This document shows, one piece after another, positions 43,445-55,799 of a stretch of DNA of 64,000 bases (within the stretch, counting starts at the first letter, position 1; each line of letters starts with the position of its first letter). Source of the stretch: Nematostella vectensis (lineage: Eukaryota > Cnidaria > Anthozoa > Actiniaria > Edwardsiidae); NCBI RefSeq assembly GCF_932526225.1, contig NC_064045.1:7052998-7116997 (forward strand), in the 5' to 3' direction. The notes under the pieces were generated by a model. The model had not been told where the DNA came from, did not search any database, and saw nothing but the letters and a program-made list of their open reading frames with translations. The position numbers and the translations under genes are program-made.

Positions 43445-44251
43445 TTTTTGTTCTTTAAAGTCGAGTGTTTTCACTTCAATTATGTATTTTCCTTCGACGA
43501 CACTTGACGAAATGTTTTAACTCCTGAAAGTTCTAGCAGCATTTAATTCTTCTTGCCCTCTCACCGTTTTACTTTACGGGGTTAGCTTTTAAAAGGTAAC
43601 CTCCCTGTTTTGAAGTCTGGCCTATCTACTGTTTTGTGATTGGCTGATTATTGCCGCTACCTGCTCTTATTTTTACCAGCTCTTTTTAAAAATTTAAAAA
43701 TCTTTAAATAGCAATTACGTATGCAAACAGCAGCGCCCAAACCAGCGGGGGCTTTTGACGCATAAAGCAGAATCATTGCTATTTTAGTTTCTTTTTCCAG
43801 GGGGGTGTAAACGGCACATGGTACCATTTTATTTCATGTGAAACAGCCTGGTATAATTTTGGTTGTTGTCTCGTGCTCTACTGCTAAACGGAGTTATGAA
43901 AAGCATGGTATAAAATGAAGAGAAACGGTTTATTTTATAATTCGATATTATAATATTGATGTAAACCAGAGCGGGGGCACTAAGTCACAATATGCTAGGA
44001 GATGAGGGTCAACCTTAACTTTTTCTCATAAGAGGGAGGCCTTACTTAAATTGTCATCGAAATATGTGTTTTGTATCCAGATTTATCAAAAAGTCACCTT
44101 TCCCTTTGAACACAGAATCCACGCAAACTTTGAGAACCTCTTTACAGTCCCACTAGGGACCGCCCTGTTCTAAAAATCGCTATATATATCTCAACCGTTC
44201 TATGATGTTCCTAAGTCGCATGAGCTCAAACTCAGAAAGCGGACTCTCGTA

Positions 44252-44515
44252 AGGAAGTGTTCATTAAATACACCGAGGGGGGAGGGGGGAAGGAGGGAAG
44301 ACTTTGAGGGGGGGGAGAACCGAAAATTTTTAACCACCAAAAGGGGGGGGCTCCGAAAAAAAAAAGATCCTCTAAGGGAAAAAGAAAGAAAATTTTGGGG
44401 TTCTATAAGGAGGGCCCCGAAAAAATGTTTACAATGAAAGGGGGGCTCTGGAATTTAAGTTGTCTTGAGTAAAAATCTTCCCTCCCCCCCTCGGTGTAAT
44501 AAATAAACGCTCCCT
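44252..44515. mobile_element. MITE family B, short copy
   Basis: The left end AGGAAGTGTTCATTAAATACACCG and right end CGGTGTAATAAATAAACGCTCCCT are inverted matches, with long G or C runs just inside. It shares its ends and inner sequence with 15492-16340. The region from 43445 to 45591 otherwise holds no supported gene; a poly-A run lies near 45005. Confidence 0.7.
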
Positions 44516-45591
44516 AAGCATCCTGGCGGCCACACCAAGACAACAAAAGGATTTGTCACACGTGAAGGGGAGGTATCTTTTAGATTAAAAGAAACCAAAC
44601 GCGTATAACAATCTCAGATATATAGGGCAATTTTTAGGTAAATTTTAATCAATCCATTTTTAATTATTATACAGAAAGAAGAAAATTCCATTTCTGCTCT
44701 GGATCATTTCTAGAAAAAGAATATTATCAGATTCTCCAATGAAACGTTTTGCGCTTGTAGGTCCTTAACTCATATAGGTAAGATATGATTTTTCAATATT
44801 TTTTTCCCAGACATTTGACGGTTTAGTTGAACCAAGCTATGAGGTGCTGATGTTTATCCTCATACCGAAGTAGAAAGTAATTTTTCATTATTCAAAGCTC
44901 ATTTTACGGCCATCCTTTTGATAATTATTACAAAGTCCCTAAATACAAATACGAACACTTTATCAAGCAATCGCTTTATACATATAAAAACCGCGCGTTC
45001 ATGTAAAAAAAAAAAAAAAAAAACACATTTTCCCAGAAATCTGTGTTTGCTTCAAGTCTAACCAATAATTGAAAAAAAGAAACAGCTTCACATATTTATA
45101 TTATCTCAAATATCCTTAGTAATATACAATAATCAGTAGAAACTATGGGATATGCATTAAGATTAAGAATTAATGCCTCCATACGGAAAAAAAAGGGAAA
45201 GCAACTTTTTTTACATTTTCTTTTCAGGGGGCTGCAACACCTCCCTAGGATCCGCCCTTTTGCACCCCTAAAACATTGCCGCCCAGCCTTGGTCCCACTA
45301 CTGCACTCTGACCAATAGCAATAGGGCCCCCGAATGGTCCCCGAAATTTCGATGTGCTCGCATGCTCGCGCAATTTTGGTCTCGCATAAAAAAAAATGGG
45401 TGCTACCAAGTGCTCGCAAAAGAGGGGACCCTAGCGATGGGACCTCCAAGCACAAAACTTTAAAAACATTAACTTGTTCGAAAATGCGTCATTGGGGATA
45501 AGACGGGAACAAACTACACGCGTAAAACAAGTATATATTTCTCTTCCTTATCATAAAACAAGAATCCATATGAACTAGAGTGCAGGCTCTC

Positions 45592-48500
45592 TCAGTCGTT
45601 GTGCACGGTAAGCGGGGGATACTCCGATTCGTCATCTAGTCTCAGGGGCGATGAGCCCTGTGGTCCAGTCAAGGCACTAGCAGCCTGGGGCGAGCAATCC
45701 ATCCCAGTAGGCACTGGGGGCGAGGAAGATTGTGCGGCCTGGCCTGATGAGGCTGAGGAGCCTTGTCTGCTTCTGCTTGTGGCGCTTTCTGAAGCCGTTT
45801 CTTCTTCCTGAGGGTGAAAAAAAAAGAAATAACTTGTTCATCGAAAGATTGAGATAATCCATTGCTCGATCAGCCTCTCCTTTTACTGCCTACATCTTTA
45901 TTTGACTAAAATTATCTCAGTTACTTGATTGAATTGTGGTTCGGTTTTGAGCGGGAACGTAAAATGGGAGAGTAAGTGACCAGCCATCGAGGTTGTCAGA
46001 GAGATGTCTATACCTAGGGTTCATTGCGGTTTATTTGCATACCCAGGGGTCTTTGCGGCATGAACTCAGTACCGCTGAACCAACTGAATGCAGTGCTACT
46101 CACATGTGTGTTGTCTCCGTCCTCGTGGCCGATTAATCTGTAAGAAGTGACCACCCTCCTGTTAGCGCAAGTAACAGAGTATTTCCCCAGGGGAAGGGGA
46201 GGGGGGAGTCAAGAAGAACGCCTGGTGTTGTAGTACAAAACGTTTACTCAAACTCGTACCCAGGATTTGCTGAAGGGGGAAAAGAGGGCAAGTAACAAAG
46301 AACGCCTTTATTCAAACGCGTACCCACGATTTCCTGAGGGGGGAGGGCAAGAGGAACGTCTGGAGTTGTAGTACAACACGTTTATTCAAAAGAGTACCCA
46401 GGGTTTGCTAAAGAGGGAGGAGAGCGACAACAGAGGAACGCCTGGCGTTGTAGTACAACACGTTTATTCAAAAGAGTACCCAGGGTTTGCTAAAGAGGGA
46501 GGAGAGCGGCAAGTAACAGAGGAACGCCTGGCGTTGTAGTACAACACGTTTAGTCAGGCGCATACCCAGGATTGGAGGGAGGGAGGGTGGGGGAGGGGAT
46601 GCGCAGTCGTGGGAATCACATGGAAAAATTCAAGATGACTTTCTCAGGCTACGAATGGAAACCCTCTACATCATACATAACAGCATAACACTGTGGGCAA
46701 CGATGAAACGGTGGTTCGCGTGGTTTTTTTCCTACAAACCGAGATATATCCCGCTCTACAACTGTGTATTGAGCACTGTTCTATGAACGCCTGCACTCAC
46801 GCATTAACAGCATAGCACTGTATATATCTTTCAATCGATCACGTACACCCGAACCCCCACTAAGTAGAACTGATTTGGCTCCCATTAAGTGTACGACTTG
46901 ACTTGGTTCTGCTTATTCTCCATGTGTGGCTGTACCTGTGTTGCTTGAGAAGGGTGCAGTCCCCGCCGTCTTCAGGATCGATGTTGTAGATGTAGAGATA
47001 GCCATCGGCGCTAGACACCAGTAGACGGGGTAACTTGCCTATCCTGAGAAAAGCGTATATACAGGTCAACACCTGTATCGCCACTGCCACCATCACCACC
47101 ATAGCAGGGCAACAACTATCACCACAAAAACAACTATCACCACCATTACTACAACAACAACCACCGCCGTCACCACAACAACATCAATCGGTTGACAGGG
47201 AGCTTGTCTATCCTTTGAATGACATACATACGGGCCATAACAAAACGCATGTGCGGTCGCATGTATAGCGCATGCGTGAACACTACGCAACTTACGTGGC
47301 AACTGCGCAGACATTCCTTAGACCTGAAACGAAAAAAACACATAATACATTTAAATGAACAGAACTATATGATCGCTTGATGCAGGGATAGTTAACCCTG
47401 ATTGCTTAAACTAATCGCGGAATAGAAGAGGGCATTTAAGCGACGACGACGAAGACGTCAAGGAGTACCAAAAACGTGTTTTGATGCCTAGCAGGAGGGA
47501 TGAGGAGCTATCTTTATTCGAATCATCTTTGAGCCAAGCTACTTGTGTAATGAGGGGCTATGTAGTAATGTACCTGCGACTGGTAGGTGGACGTTGGCGA
47601 AGGCTCTACCTTGATTGAATACTTCCGTGACCTGAATAGCAGAAGTTGAAGTGAGTTTACTGATTAGCTGCAATTGGTCGCCACAACTATGGACATTTTC
47701 CCGGTCCAATACTTCCTGTACGGGTGCAACGAGAATTTGGGATTTTGGCTCAATTCCTGTTCGGATTAATTCAGATTTAGCACGAAAAATATTCTTAGGA
47801 GTTCACGTTTACAGACTTGTCTTTGCGTAGCTTCACTTTTGAGATATGATTCGATTTTGTGCGGGATACTTGATGACTAAAGATTGCGTAAATAGATGAG
47901 AAGTTTGAACTTTTTTTAAGTTAAAAAAAAAAAAATTATTACGATCAGAAAAAAACGAGAATGGCATCATGGTCTTGATGTGGTACTACTGGCACTTGGA
48001 TAAAGCGGTCAAAACTAGAGGCCGCATCTGTCCAATCACAATGTGTCGTTTTCCAAGCGGGAGCAGTAACTTTATCTCTTATTGTCATTGGTTAGGGTAA
48101 GTGTGAGGCGCGGCTCCTTACCCACGGCAAGGCTAAACGGCTAAAAGTTTGAGGGTTCCTAGAAAGCAGGTTAGCGCTAACCCAGGGATAAAAGCCCTTT
48201 TTATCCAATCAAATATCACGATAGCCGTATTTATCCCTGGGTTAGTGCTAACCTTCTTTATAGAAACCGGCCCCTGGTCTTTAGTATTTCTACAAGGGCT
48301 TACAGCAGTTACCTGTGAAGGGAGATAGTTGGTTGGCGACAAGGCTTTGCCAAAGTATCCCATCCAGCCTTGCGATTCCTCTTGTGGTCTAAATAGGCAT
48401 AAGCAAGCATGATTATCACCATTGCTAGACAGTGCTGAATAACGTATGCGCATGCGCGTGTTGTGGCGAAAACAAACAAAATCTCAGTGTTGAATCGTTC

Positions 48501-51500
48501 GAGTAAAGGTACGAAAGGCTGACTTCGGTCGCTGTTTTGACTTACTGTACAGCATTAAAACCATACTGTACAAAAGATGACAGGTTTGTTTGATAATGAG
48601 GGAGTCATAAAGAAAATTTTAGCCTTAGGTTTGATCTAATTTTCTTAGCATTCGCCAAAATGTGACAGTTCGCCGGTAAAACGCCGCCATTTCAAAACAA
48701 AAAGAATGGTATAACCGCGCGGTACTGGAACTAGTCTTGCGTTTTTCAGCACTGTCCTATTGCTACAGTATCTCATTATCATCGTTATCAATCTCAATAT
48801 CACTATCCTTATCATCACCACTAATCTCATCTTCATCCATAACAGACAGCAATGGCAACAACATAAACAACAACAACAACAAAAGATCTTTGAGAACACA
48901 AAGAGTCAAGGTCGGCGCAACAAGGCGAGCGGAGGGAGAGGGGGAGGGGGAGGGGCAGGAGAAAAGAGAAAGGAGAGAGAGCTATAACAGGGCAATAACA
49001 ACTTCTTTTTTTAAGTAATCTTATCGGTTATTGACATTCTTTCTGCCATCCTCTTCACTAAATGGATATTCTTGCACAGCTCAACAACTTTCCAAATTCT
49101 GTTTGAACTCTGATGTATGTTTACGAATGATATGTATTTGGATACCCTTTAGGTGAATACAATGACTAACAAACACTTTTCCGTTACCAAACCCAGATCA
49201 AGCCGCTCGGACTACTGTTTTGAAAGAATTGTAAATGTATCGTATATTGGTGCTACCCTTTCTAAAAGTCTAATCGAGAAATCCTTGTTCCGTCCCTTAA
49301 ATTCTTCTTCTGTTTACGAGAGAATTGAATGTAATGTTGTACAATATATAAGAAACTTAATATTTTGTGCGCGGATTTTGCGCGTTTTTTTGCGTGTAGT
49401 TTGAGTGTAATAAGATTCATACTACACGCACTTTGAGTGGATTACACGCAGATGCACATGAAAATGAAAATACTCACTTGTCTTTGGGCATTTCGAGTTT
49501 GAAAATGTGCACGGTTTCGGTATTGCTTGATGCTGACAGGAACAGCGAGTCTTGACTAAACGCGAGGGAGTTGATTGTAACACATCTGTAACGAGACAAG
49601 ACTTCAGCCAAGCATCTCCTATGTATGGCCGAAGCTAGGGACTTTTGTTGAGGGGTGGCAAGCCACTGTGATCAGACACCATTTTCCCCCTTAGGCCCGA
49701 TTCAAACGTCGAGCTTCTGATGTGCAAAATCAAATACCTTTTTTTCATTTTGTGCAACAGAAACTCCACATCAAGTCAACATTTACTACTCACAACCTTT
49801 TGAGCGCCCCTTATTTTGTGCGACGTCTGAATCAACGTTGAACCCAATGTATTGTGCCGATACAAATAGACAATTAGATTCGCCACGACAGTAGCGCGAC
49901 GTATAAATCGGGCCTTATATTCCATTCTCTCCACCTATCCCACTAGCTAAGCTACGACCCTTTTACGGTATGTATTCCGAAATCAAATAAGAGGGGACGT
50001 AACAAAGTATTGAGAGGTGACGTGTACGTTAAAGCCAGCTGCCAACCTTGGATTTACACATGACAAACTGCAGATCTGAAAGAGATCTAAAGAAGTAATA
50101 AAAGCAGTAAAGAACAGCACCTTTTGACGCCTCGTCTGAACTCATACAGCTTCTGCCCATCTGGAATTGAGAACACTCGAATAACAGTCCCCTAAAAAAA
50201 TTAATCGATGTCAGATTTGTTTGAACAACTGTGGATAAACTAGATAATAATTTCAATATCAGTTCTTTTAAAGACCAAACAAATGCGTGGTATAGCTTGC
50301 ATTTTCTAATAGTTTCTCAAGAACAAATAAGTGTGAGGCTGTTGTGAGGATGTATAATGGAGGATGTGAGAATGGTGCATCAACAAGCAATGGTTTATAG
50401 TGAAAAATGAGGGATTCAAGCTACCTTCTCTGAAGCTGTAGCAAGCTTTGTTCCCATGTGATTGAATGCCATAGAGGCTACTGGCGAGTCATGAGCAGGG
50501 ATCATGGTCACTGCCCTCTGAAAAACAACAATTGTTTCAATCAGCTGGGGTGTTGTTAGAGGGGCTCTCAAAAAAGTAACAGACATAAACTGTGGGGAGT
50601 TATTCTGTTTCCTAGCAAACAGACAATTGTATTTCCACATTCCCTAGGTAAACACAAGGAGTAACAATACTAGTCATGTTTTGGACAGACATTGTCCATG
50701 ATGTTATTTTGTGTCATCAGGAACTTACCAGGTTGACTGCATCAAATATCTGGACTTCACCAATCTGAAAATAAAAGATTGTGCCTATGAGCAAGATTCT
50801 GATGAGGCAAACAGGTTACCCATTTGATTTTCCTCATTCTGTGCTCTATCAGGATACCTCTTCATGAAGTCATTCCCTTCTAGAAATATAAAAATGGAGC
50901 AAAAGGACCAAGTCTTTCAAAGAATAGAGCATCAAGGAAACATCAAATAACTCTGTCATAGTCTACTCCTCCTAAATTTAGTTAGAGAAGATTATTATTA
51001 TGTCTTTCTAGAACTCTTCATGGCTTGATAAAACGTATTTGTCACTACCCATATCTTAATTTTAATAGAGTCTTAAAGGGTCCACTTCTCCCAATTTTAT
51101 CAGGATTATCCTGGATTGTTATTGTGGTAATTTCCAAATAAACTAAACAATAAATCTTTGCAACTTCTATAAAACAAAACATTTATGTTATTCAGTGCTC
51201 TATTTTTGGTAATTTCATCTCAGCAATGAGACGCTTCATTTTTATATGCTTGATAAAAATATCCATAGTACCTGGTTACTGCCAGGATATGCCAGATAGC
51301 AGTTGTCTGAGTTGACAGAGAGTGCACATAGTCCTGAAAAATCAACACAATACAGTCAACTCTCAGAACTTGCTATTTAGTGAACTGCACATAATTAAAG
51401 AAATGGTGATAAAGTGACTTCAATAATCCTGAGGGTAAAACAGAAACCAGGATTTGCCTTGATTTCAAGATTTGGGTCAATGAGAACGAGGATGGGAGCA

Positions 51501-54500
51501 GCAGGAGTGTATCTGTTTTTAAGTCAGTAAGCCTGGGCTTAATCAGATTTTGGAACAGTCTTTGTTTTAAAGGCACAAAATATACTAAAGTATAGTACAC
51601 CATGAGAACAACCATATATTTAGCAAAATTTGAATGACAGGTTTAAAGGTGAAAATAGCCCTGGAACACTCCTGAATGATAACATGATTTGTGGTAAACA
51701 GCAACCATGGAAGACAAGATTGAGAAACAAAAGCCTGTACCTGAGGGGTTAGGAGGTGTGTCTCGTATTGTGTGAAGAACCTACAGCATAAAGGTAACAA
51801 TAAATAAACTTGTTATAGTTAGCAAAGACATGTTTTTTTAAAGCATGGGTGCCCTTGAGGATGCTAAATAAGGTATATGATACAGAGATTATAATGATAA
51901 CAAGACTCAATCGTAATTTTGTTTCCCCAGGGGGACTGACTGTAGTGGTTATGCGGACAACTAAATCAGTCATGGTCTTAGCCAAAAGAGGGGGGTGGAT
52001 AACATGGCAGCTTAAGCACCCCTACATGATAAACTTTTTCATACATAGGTCAGCCCTCATTCATTGTGATACAATTTCACTTATAAGCCGGGTTAGATTA
52101 TTAACATGATGGGGGAGGGGTGGGTCAAACATACATTTTGATGTTTTGATGTTTCATTATTAGTATATCTTAGGGTAAAACAATTTGAATGGAGCAGAAG
52201 GATAGTGCTTATGTTCATGAAGTGCAGTCTAGCTATTGTGAAACTGGTACATTGGAGTATTTAAAAGTCAGGGTGTTCTGAGCAGGGAATTCAGGGAAAG
52301 GTTATCCTTTGCCTTGTAATATTCTATTCTTAGTATTGTTCTTTTTTTTTATAAGGAAAGGGAAATATTGGGCTTTGTCACACCCCCCTGTCAAGTACCA
52401 GGACTCCCCTACTCATCTCAACAGGCTTACTACACCCTGTTTAGGAAACAAACAAACCTGACAATAATAGTTTATAGGCATACTATACCTTCATATCTCT
52501 GATATTGTGTATGTATAAGCTTTCCTCTAGGACCACAAGAAGTCTCTGAAAGTCACAGGTATCCTATCAGAGGTCGCTCCAGAATAATCAAAAAGAGATA
52601 GGGCAAGACAAGGGTTTGAAACAGGTGGCGCAATATCATCTGCCTTGGTCGTTGGAAAAAGTGGTTGTTAATGGCGATAGTCACTTATAGAAAGCATCCA
52701 CAGGGTGAAATAATTTTAGTTAAGAAGGATTCAGTATATTTTTTTAAGCATGCATGCCCACAGCCAAAGGGGAAGGGCCCTCAATTGGAAATTGAACATC
52801 ACTACTATGTGCTGGAGGGTTTGACCTAACAAAAAAATTGCCTGCCAAATGGGTAAACAATGAACACTACTCAAAATAGATTGAGAATTGCATGGTGTTT
52901 GTTTTATGGGGGTTTCAAAACAAAGAAAAAGAACAGGGATACTTAGTTCAAAGTGGTTACATTCACTATAAACGATGCATTTACCAATAATAAGATAGTG
53001 CTTTTTACAGGAGCTTCTTACTACAATGATTGAATAACAACTAAAAAAGGACTTTGAAATGATAGTTGTAGCCAGAGCAAGCTGTTCTAAAGTTTTCTCA
53101 AGGAAAGCTGAACTGTGTACAAATCACATCTCACCACTCTGTTTAGGCGCACAGCAAGAATTGTGTTTGGGTAACTGTAATTGCATATTTCTGTTCCTTT
53201 CTGTAAAAAAAAAACAAATGTTGTTAAAACACATCTCTTGGAACAGAAATAGAATATATCTCTTTTTTTAAGAGTAATAGAGGTAAGAACCCTAAAAGAA
53301 CACATCAGCTGTGCAATTAAATGTTTTGTCTTTCAAAATTTAGCCAAATTACTCGGGATTACGCGGAAATTTGTGGATTACGCGGAAAAAGCCAAATAAT
53401 TTCAGAAGCCCTGTTTAAGGTAATCTGCCTTCATGTTTGTTTTGTCCGAAAACAGGATTCATTGCAAGTAAAATTAAGTTTATAGCAGGACCCCTGCGGA
53501 GCCCCATAGTCATAGAAAATTGGTATAGTTATACAATAAATTTCCTGTGGATTTTCCTGTGTCTGGTGTGCCCCTCATGTCTCTGATTGACCGACAATTG
53601 AATGCCACAACAGTTGGAATGTGTGCGTACAGAAAAATATTTTTCAATTTCCTTCATTCGTTGTTTGCTAAACATGTCACAATACATAATCAAAGCTTAT
53701 AATTCTATAAAATCCTGTGACAATACACAAATATGATTATTAAGTGTAGGGCTCTGCTTTAGGCAGAGCCCAATACAGCAATACAGCATCTTTAAAAATG
53801 TTTCAAGCCAACATAGGAAATTGAAAAACACTTTCAGTCAAGCTAGACCTAGAAATGAGGAGATAAGAGTAACAAACTAAAATGTAATAAACATACCTTG
53901 AAATGACAAACTTTCAGCTTTCTTGGTGCAGATAAACTGACAATGGCTACCAAACTACTGGAGAATAACCGCTCTACAATACAAATGTCTGGTGTCCCCC
54001 CTAAACAAATACACAAATAAATTAATTAATATTGTTAAACCTTTATATATAGAATTCCCACAGGACAACTAGTTTTAAGATTTTAGTGTAATAATTCACA
54101 GAATTTGAGTTGCAAGCAAAGGCGGTCAAATAAAAATATGAGCCAGACGATGTATGTGATTGATACTGTAGTTGTGGTGACTACTCCCTCCCCTTAACCC
54201 CCCTTTGTGTCATTCATGTTCCCTTGTTCTTTGGAAATACAGGGTGCATACACAGGGGGGTGCATGAGTACATACACACCCACCTTTGCCACCAAAAAGT
54301 GGTCCTACCCCTGCCCCCCTCAGCCAATCATGGGTCATGCCTGATACACCCAGAACTTCAAGTCAAAAGTTCAGAGGTAAGTTGTGCAGGCTATCTAACA
54401 CTACTTAAAGCTTTATCCAGAACTTCATCTGGTTGATGGTGGTTCCAACAAAAGGAAACACTTTAAACCTACTAAAACCTATTTCAAATTAGGCTGCCAT

Positions 54501-55398
54501 CCAGGATTAATGTGTAGCACTGGTTCATGGGTAAAATAATTAGCTAAATGCTGATCCAAAAACATGTGAATGTTCACAGGTACATAAATGAGAATGCTGA
54601 AGCCTTTAAAGCTTATTTGATTATTTATTTCATACCCATGAAACACTGCATGTTGTGATACATTAATTCTCCAATGCCACCTTATTTGATATAGGTGTAT
54701 ATAGTCAGTTGGTTTCCATCCATATATTCTTCATTGTTCCTATTTATTTCTACTTTTTTCTCTGAAAAAAAAAAATATATATATATATATATATTTCTAC
54801 AAAGATAAGTGGGATACCAAGGAACTTTTTACAAGTTAATGAGGCGGTGAATTATGAAATTAGTTTACATTTGCATAAGAGCAGTTCCTATGATTGTCAA
54901 ACGAAGATGTAATCTGGTGGTTTTTGTATCACAAAGGATGCCAAAACAAATCAAAAGGCAATTCTTAATAGCTTTCCTTAGGGTAACGGCGTAAAAACAA
55001 TCCTAGCCATAGTATAAGAGCGAGATGGTCGATTGAACTGAGAGAAATGGCTTCATAAGGCAGAAAAATTAATGACGACATTTCTACCATTTTCCTTGAA
55101 TTGAAGTCACCAAAGAGAAAGTCAATGGTCGAAATATGAAACGGGGACGCTATCTTACCATACTCGTAGATCTCTTCCAGCTTTTCCACGGATCCTAGCG
55201 AGTAAAGCTTGTAGCCAGACTTGGTGCCGATTGCTAAAGACCTTGAGATAAAACCAAAACAAGGAGAGATGTCTATGATGGAACGAGAATTCAGTTTCTA
55301 TCAGACGATCATTTCTGTCAAACTTACGTGCAGTCTTGGTTAAAATTTACGAACAGAAGGTTCCCCGTGGGATCCCCTCCATAGGCGGCTAGATTCAT
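45592..55398 (-). CDS. WIPI2: WIPI2-type PROPPIN, autophagy WD-repeat protein (17 exons, 436 aa)
   Basis: The minus-strand exons are 55398-55328, 55241-55159, 54000-53897, 53200-53135, 52545-52489, 51780-51741, 51333-51272, 50764-50729, 50517-50425, 50191-50121, 49585-49478, 48388-48313, 47631-47574, 47323-47296, 47043-46936, 46137-46104 and 45807-45592. All are GT-AG and in phase, with 437 codons including the stop. The protein is a seven-bladed propeller that binds PI3P and PI(3,5)P2 and recruits ATG16L1 at the forming autophagosome. Landmarks are the start [74 protein letters not shown] and the lipid-binding FRRG motif in YEFRRGVKR. Further on come [36 protein letters not shown] and [19 protein letters not shown]. 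The C-terminal tail is Ser/Gln-rich and ends [13 protein letters not shown], like the WIPI2 tail. The tail points to WIPI2 rather than WIPI1. Confidence 0.95.
46190..46590. repeat. About 86-bp minisatellite, 4-5 copies (WIPI2 intron 15)
   Basis: The units contain AGGAACGCCTGGCGTTGTAG, TACAACACGTTTATTCAAA and GAGTACCCAGGGTTTGC. Distal copies are more diverged. It begins about 50 bp from the acceptor of exon 16. Confidence 0.8.
47075..47190. repeat. ACC/ACA trinucleotide-rich tract (WIPI2 intron 14)
   Basis: An imperfect (CACCAT)n and (ACAACA)n tract gives spurious Val-rich and Thr/Gln-rich open frames. It is non-coding. Confidence 0.7.
48154..48268. mobile_element. Hairpin MITE of about 115 bp (WIPI2 intron 12)
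   Basis: GGTTCCTAGAAAGCAGGTTA, GCGCTAACCCAGGGATAAA on the left pair with TTTATCCCTGGGTTAGTGC, TAACCTTCTTTATAGAAACC on the right with few mismatches. It is nearly a full palindrome with a short loop. Confidence 0.7.
54766..54796. repeat. AT dinucleotide repeat (WIPI2 intron 2)
   Basis: A poly-A run is followed by about 12 AT units. A similar shorter tract lies at 56571-56592 in the NOL11-like gene. Confidence 0.85.
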
Positions 55399-55799
55399 GG
55401 GGAATCCTCCAATCTTTTCGGCTTTTTACGGCCTCGGTTGCTGTATTTTTTCTTGCTAAACTGAGAACATTACTTTTTCTGATGAAAACACAACAATAAC
55501 AAAGCTCCCAAATTTGAGCATGCGCACTAGAACTGCTGAGAAAGCGGTATGCGTGTGACGTCATCTCCAAGACATTTAACCGGAAGCAGAAATTTTTCAT
55601 AAAAAATCGTTCACAAAACGGGCGAAAAAAATTGTGTTATATCCGAACGTCATCTTAGATATGAGATCCTTATACAAGGTCTAAATTAAGAATATTGTTA
55701 GGTTTATCTTAAACGAGATTTGATGTTGCATTTCATTTCCGGTATGTAAATGTAATCCGCAATGTTTGCGTATCGCTGGCTCAGGCACGTGTAACGAAG
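55399..55799. promoter_or_regulatory. Shared head-to-head promoter region of WIPI2 and the NOL11-like gene
   Basis: Only 401 bp separate the two divergent start codons. Inside are TGACGTCA (55556-55563), a TGCGCA half-site of NRF1 type (near 55520), and AAGATGGCGGC (55798-55808), which overlaps the NOL11-like start codon and matches the YY1 consensus of animal housekeeping promoters. A bidirectional promoter is inferred from spacing and motifs. Confidence 0.6.

Noticed and set aside
45599..45811. Plus-strand open frame over the last WIPI2 exon
   Set aside because: It is the reverse of a coding exon whose tail matches the WIPI2 family on the minus strand.
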